Positions 5,409 to 5,730 of a DNA stretch of 5,730 nt are shown one piece after another; within the stretch, counting starts at the first letter, position 1, and each line of letters opens with the position of its first letter. The notes beneath the pieces are model-generated. The model was not told the origin of the DNA, searched no databases, and was given only the letters and a program-made list of their open reading frames with translations. Made by a program: the position numbers and the translations under genes. The stretch spans positions 1 to 5,730 of the forward strand of contig JAFAGF010000074.1 in assembly GCA_023422975.1 (NCBI GenBank), in the 5' to 3' direction. The DNA comes from Pseudomonadota bacterium. Its GTDB lineage: Bacteria > Pseudomonadota > Gammaproteobacteria > Burkholderiales > Burkholderiaceae_C.

Positions 5409-5437
5409 GAGGGTGACTCCTAGGGTTTACCCGTTGC

Positions 5438-5467
5438 ATTGTCTAAATTTATTTGACGGTCTGTCAA
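5438..5467 (-). promoter_or_regulatory. Sigma-70-type promoter of the LysR gene
   Basis: On the minus strand a perfect -35 TTGACA (rc of 5462-5467) is followed after 18 bases by GACAAT (rc of 5438-5443), a 4 of 6 match to TATAAT. Transcription would start near 5431, about 23 bases before the GTG. The -35 lies inside the right half of the dyad at 5449-5471, so a bound regulator would block it. Confidence 0.6.
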
Positions 5468-5471
5468 TTAA
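5449..5471. promoter_or_regulatory. Candidate LysR operator (T-N11-A dyad)
   Basis: The arms TTAtTTGAC (5449-5457) and GTCAAtTAA (5463-5471) are inverted repeats at 8 of 9 positions around the 5-base centre GGTCT. The inner part TGAC-N5-GTCA satisfies the T-N11-A rule for LysR-type boxes. It lies 41 bases from the LysR start and 75 bases from the ATG of the divergent gene, the usual place for a recognition site serving both genes. Confidence 0.65.
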
Positions 5472-5545
5472 TCGAAGGATTGTAAAGAAGCTTTGTCGTA
5501 GTAAAAACGGCTTTTCCCTGAATACCAATAGCCGGAGACACGCGC

Positions 5546-5730
5546 ATGAGTTCCGAAAACACCGCTTCTGTTGTACAGACCCGCCTGGATGGCGAAGTGC
5601 TGGTGGTCAGCATCAACAATCCCCCTGTCAACGCCTTGGGCCATGCCGTGCGCGCTGGTTTGTTGGCGGCGGTGGAGCAGGCTGCGGCCGACGCAGCGGT
5701 GAAAGCCATGCTGATTGTGGGTGAGGGCAA
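5546..5730 (+). CDS. Enoyl-CoA hydratase/3-hydroxyacyl-CoA dehydrogenase-like protein (5' end only)
   Basis: Only the first 61 codons are present; the gene continues past the right edge. ATG 5546 has GGAG (5534-5537) 8 bases upstream. The visible protein begins MSSENTASVVQTRLDGEVLVVSINNPPVNALG and continues into an Ala-rich helix and VKAMLIVGEG. This is the start of a crotonase fold: beta strand, NPPVNAL motif, helix, and the strand before the CoA-binding/oxyanion GxGxxFxAGxD segment, which lies outside. NPPVNAL is especially common in bifunctional FadB/FadJ-like fusions with a C-terminal 3-hydroxyacyl-CoA dehydrogenase, so I favour that, but a single-domain enoyl-CoA hydratase cannot be excluded. 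Likely role: the hydratase step (and perhaps dehydrogenase step) of beta-oxidation in the cytosol, under the divergent LysR regulator. Confidence 0.85.
   Translation, partial: MSSENTASVVQTRLDGEVLVVSINNPPVNALGHAVRAGLLAAVEQAAADAAVKAMLIVGEG

Noticed and set aside
4464..5423. Long plus-strand open frame opposite the LysR gene (about 319 codons)
   Set aside because: It is the antisense shadow of a convincing LysR protein; its translation is His/Gln-rich with no recognisable domain, as expected for the complement of a GC-rich gene.
5453..5486. Sigma-70 promoter for the divergent crotonase-family gene using TTGACG at 5453
   Set aside because: No acceptable -10 lies 16-18 bases downstream (only AAGGAT, or TGTAAA at 22 bases), so I do not call it. 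An activator-dependent promoter there remains possible.

Overview
The window looks like chromosomal DNA from a betaproteobacterium of the order Burkholderiales, most likely family Comamonadaceae. The basis is the overall style of the PyrC, HtpX and LysR proteins, coding GC of roughly 57-63% in the lines I counted by hand, and a pyrC-downstream stem-loop like the short hairpin repeats of that family. This is recognition from the sequence alone, not a database result. I see no mobile element, CRISPR array, tRNA or rRNA.

Layout, left to right. (1) The 3' two thirds of pyrC (dihydroorotase, pyrimidine synthesis), followed by a long imperfect stem-loop and a clear Rho-independent terminator. (2) A small exported protein of unknown function with two cysteines in the mature part. 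(3) An NYN-type nuclease domain joined to a C-terminal OST-HTH/LOTUS RNA-binding domain, a likely RNA-processing protein. GC falls from about 57% to 48% inside this gene and stays near 46% through the 293-base gap after it. (4) htpX, a membrane zinc metalloprotease of the heat-shock/envelope-stress response. Its upstream region has a sigma-32-like promoter, a hairpin that overlaps the ribosome-binding site, and a 13-codon upstream reading frame that overlaps the htpX start as ATGA. (5) Three successive hairpins after htpX, the last a strong terminator, then a WXXGXW-repeat lipoprotein with a long Pro/Arg-rich tail and its own terminator. (6) A LysR-type regulator on the minus strand (GTG start), divergent from (7) the 5' end of an enoyl-CoA hydratase / 3-hydroxyacyl-CoA dehydrogenase-like gene that runs off the right edge.

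Most genes here look like independent transcription units separated by terminators. The clearest functional pair is LysR and the divergent beta-oxidation gene: their shared intergenic region holds a near-perfect dyad of LysR-box type that overlaps the -35 element of the regulator's own promoter. This is the classic arrangement for autorepression and control of the neighbour. A short in-frame look-alike of the start of the beta-oxidation gene lies on the far side of the LysR gene and may be a relic of a duplication.

I found no convincing new multi-gene system. The observations most worth checking are the layered heat-shock control signals in front of htpX, the LysR operator/promoter overlap, the possible gene-start relic, and the compositional break in the NYN-LOTUS gene.
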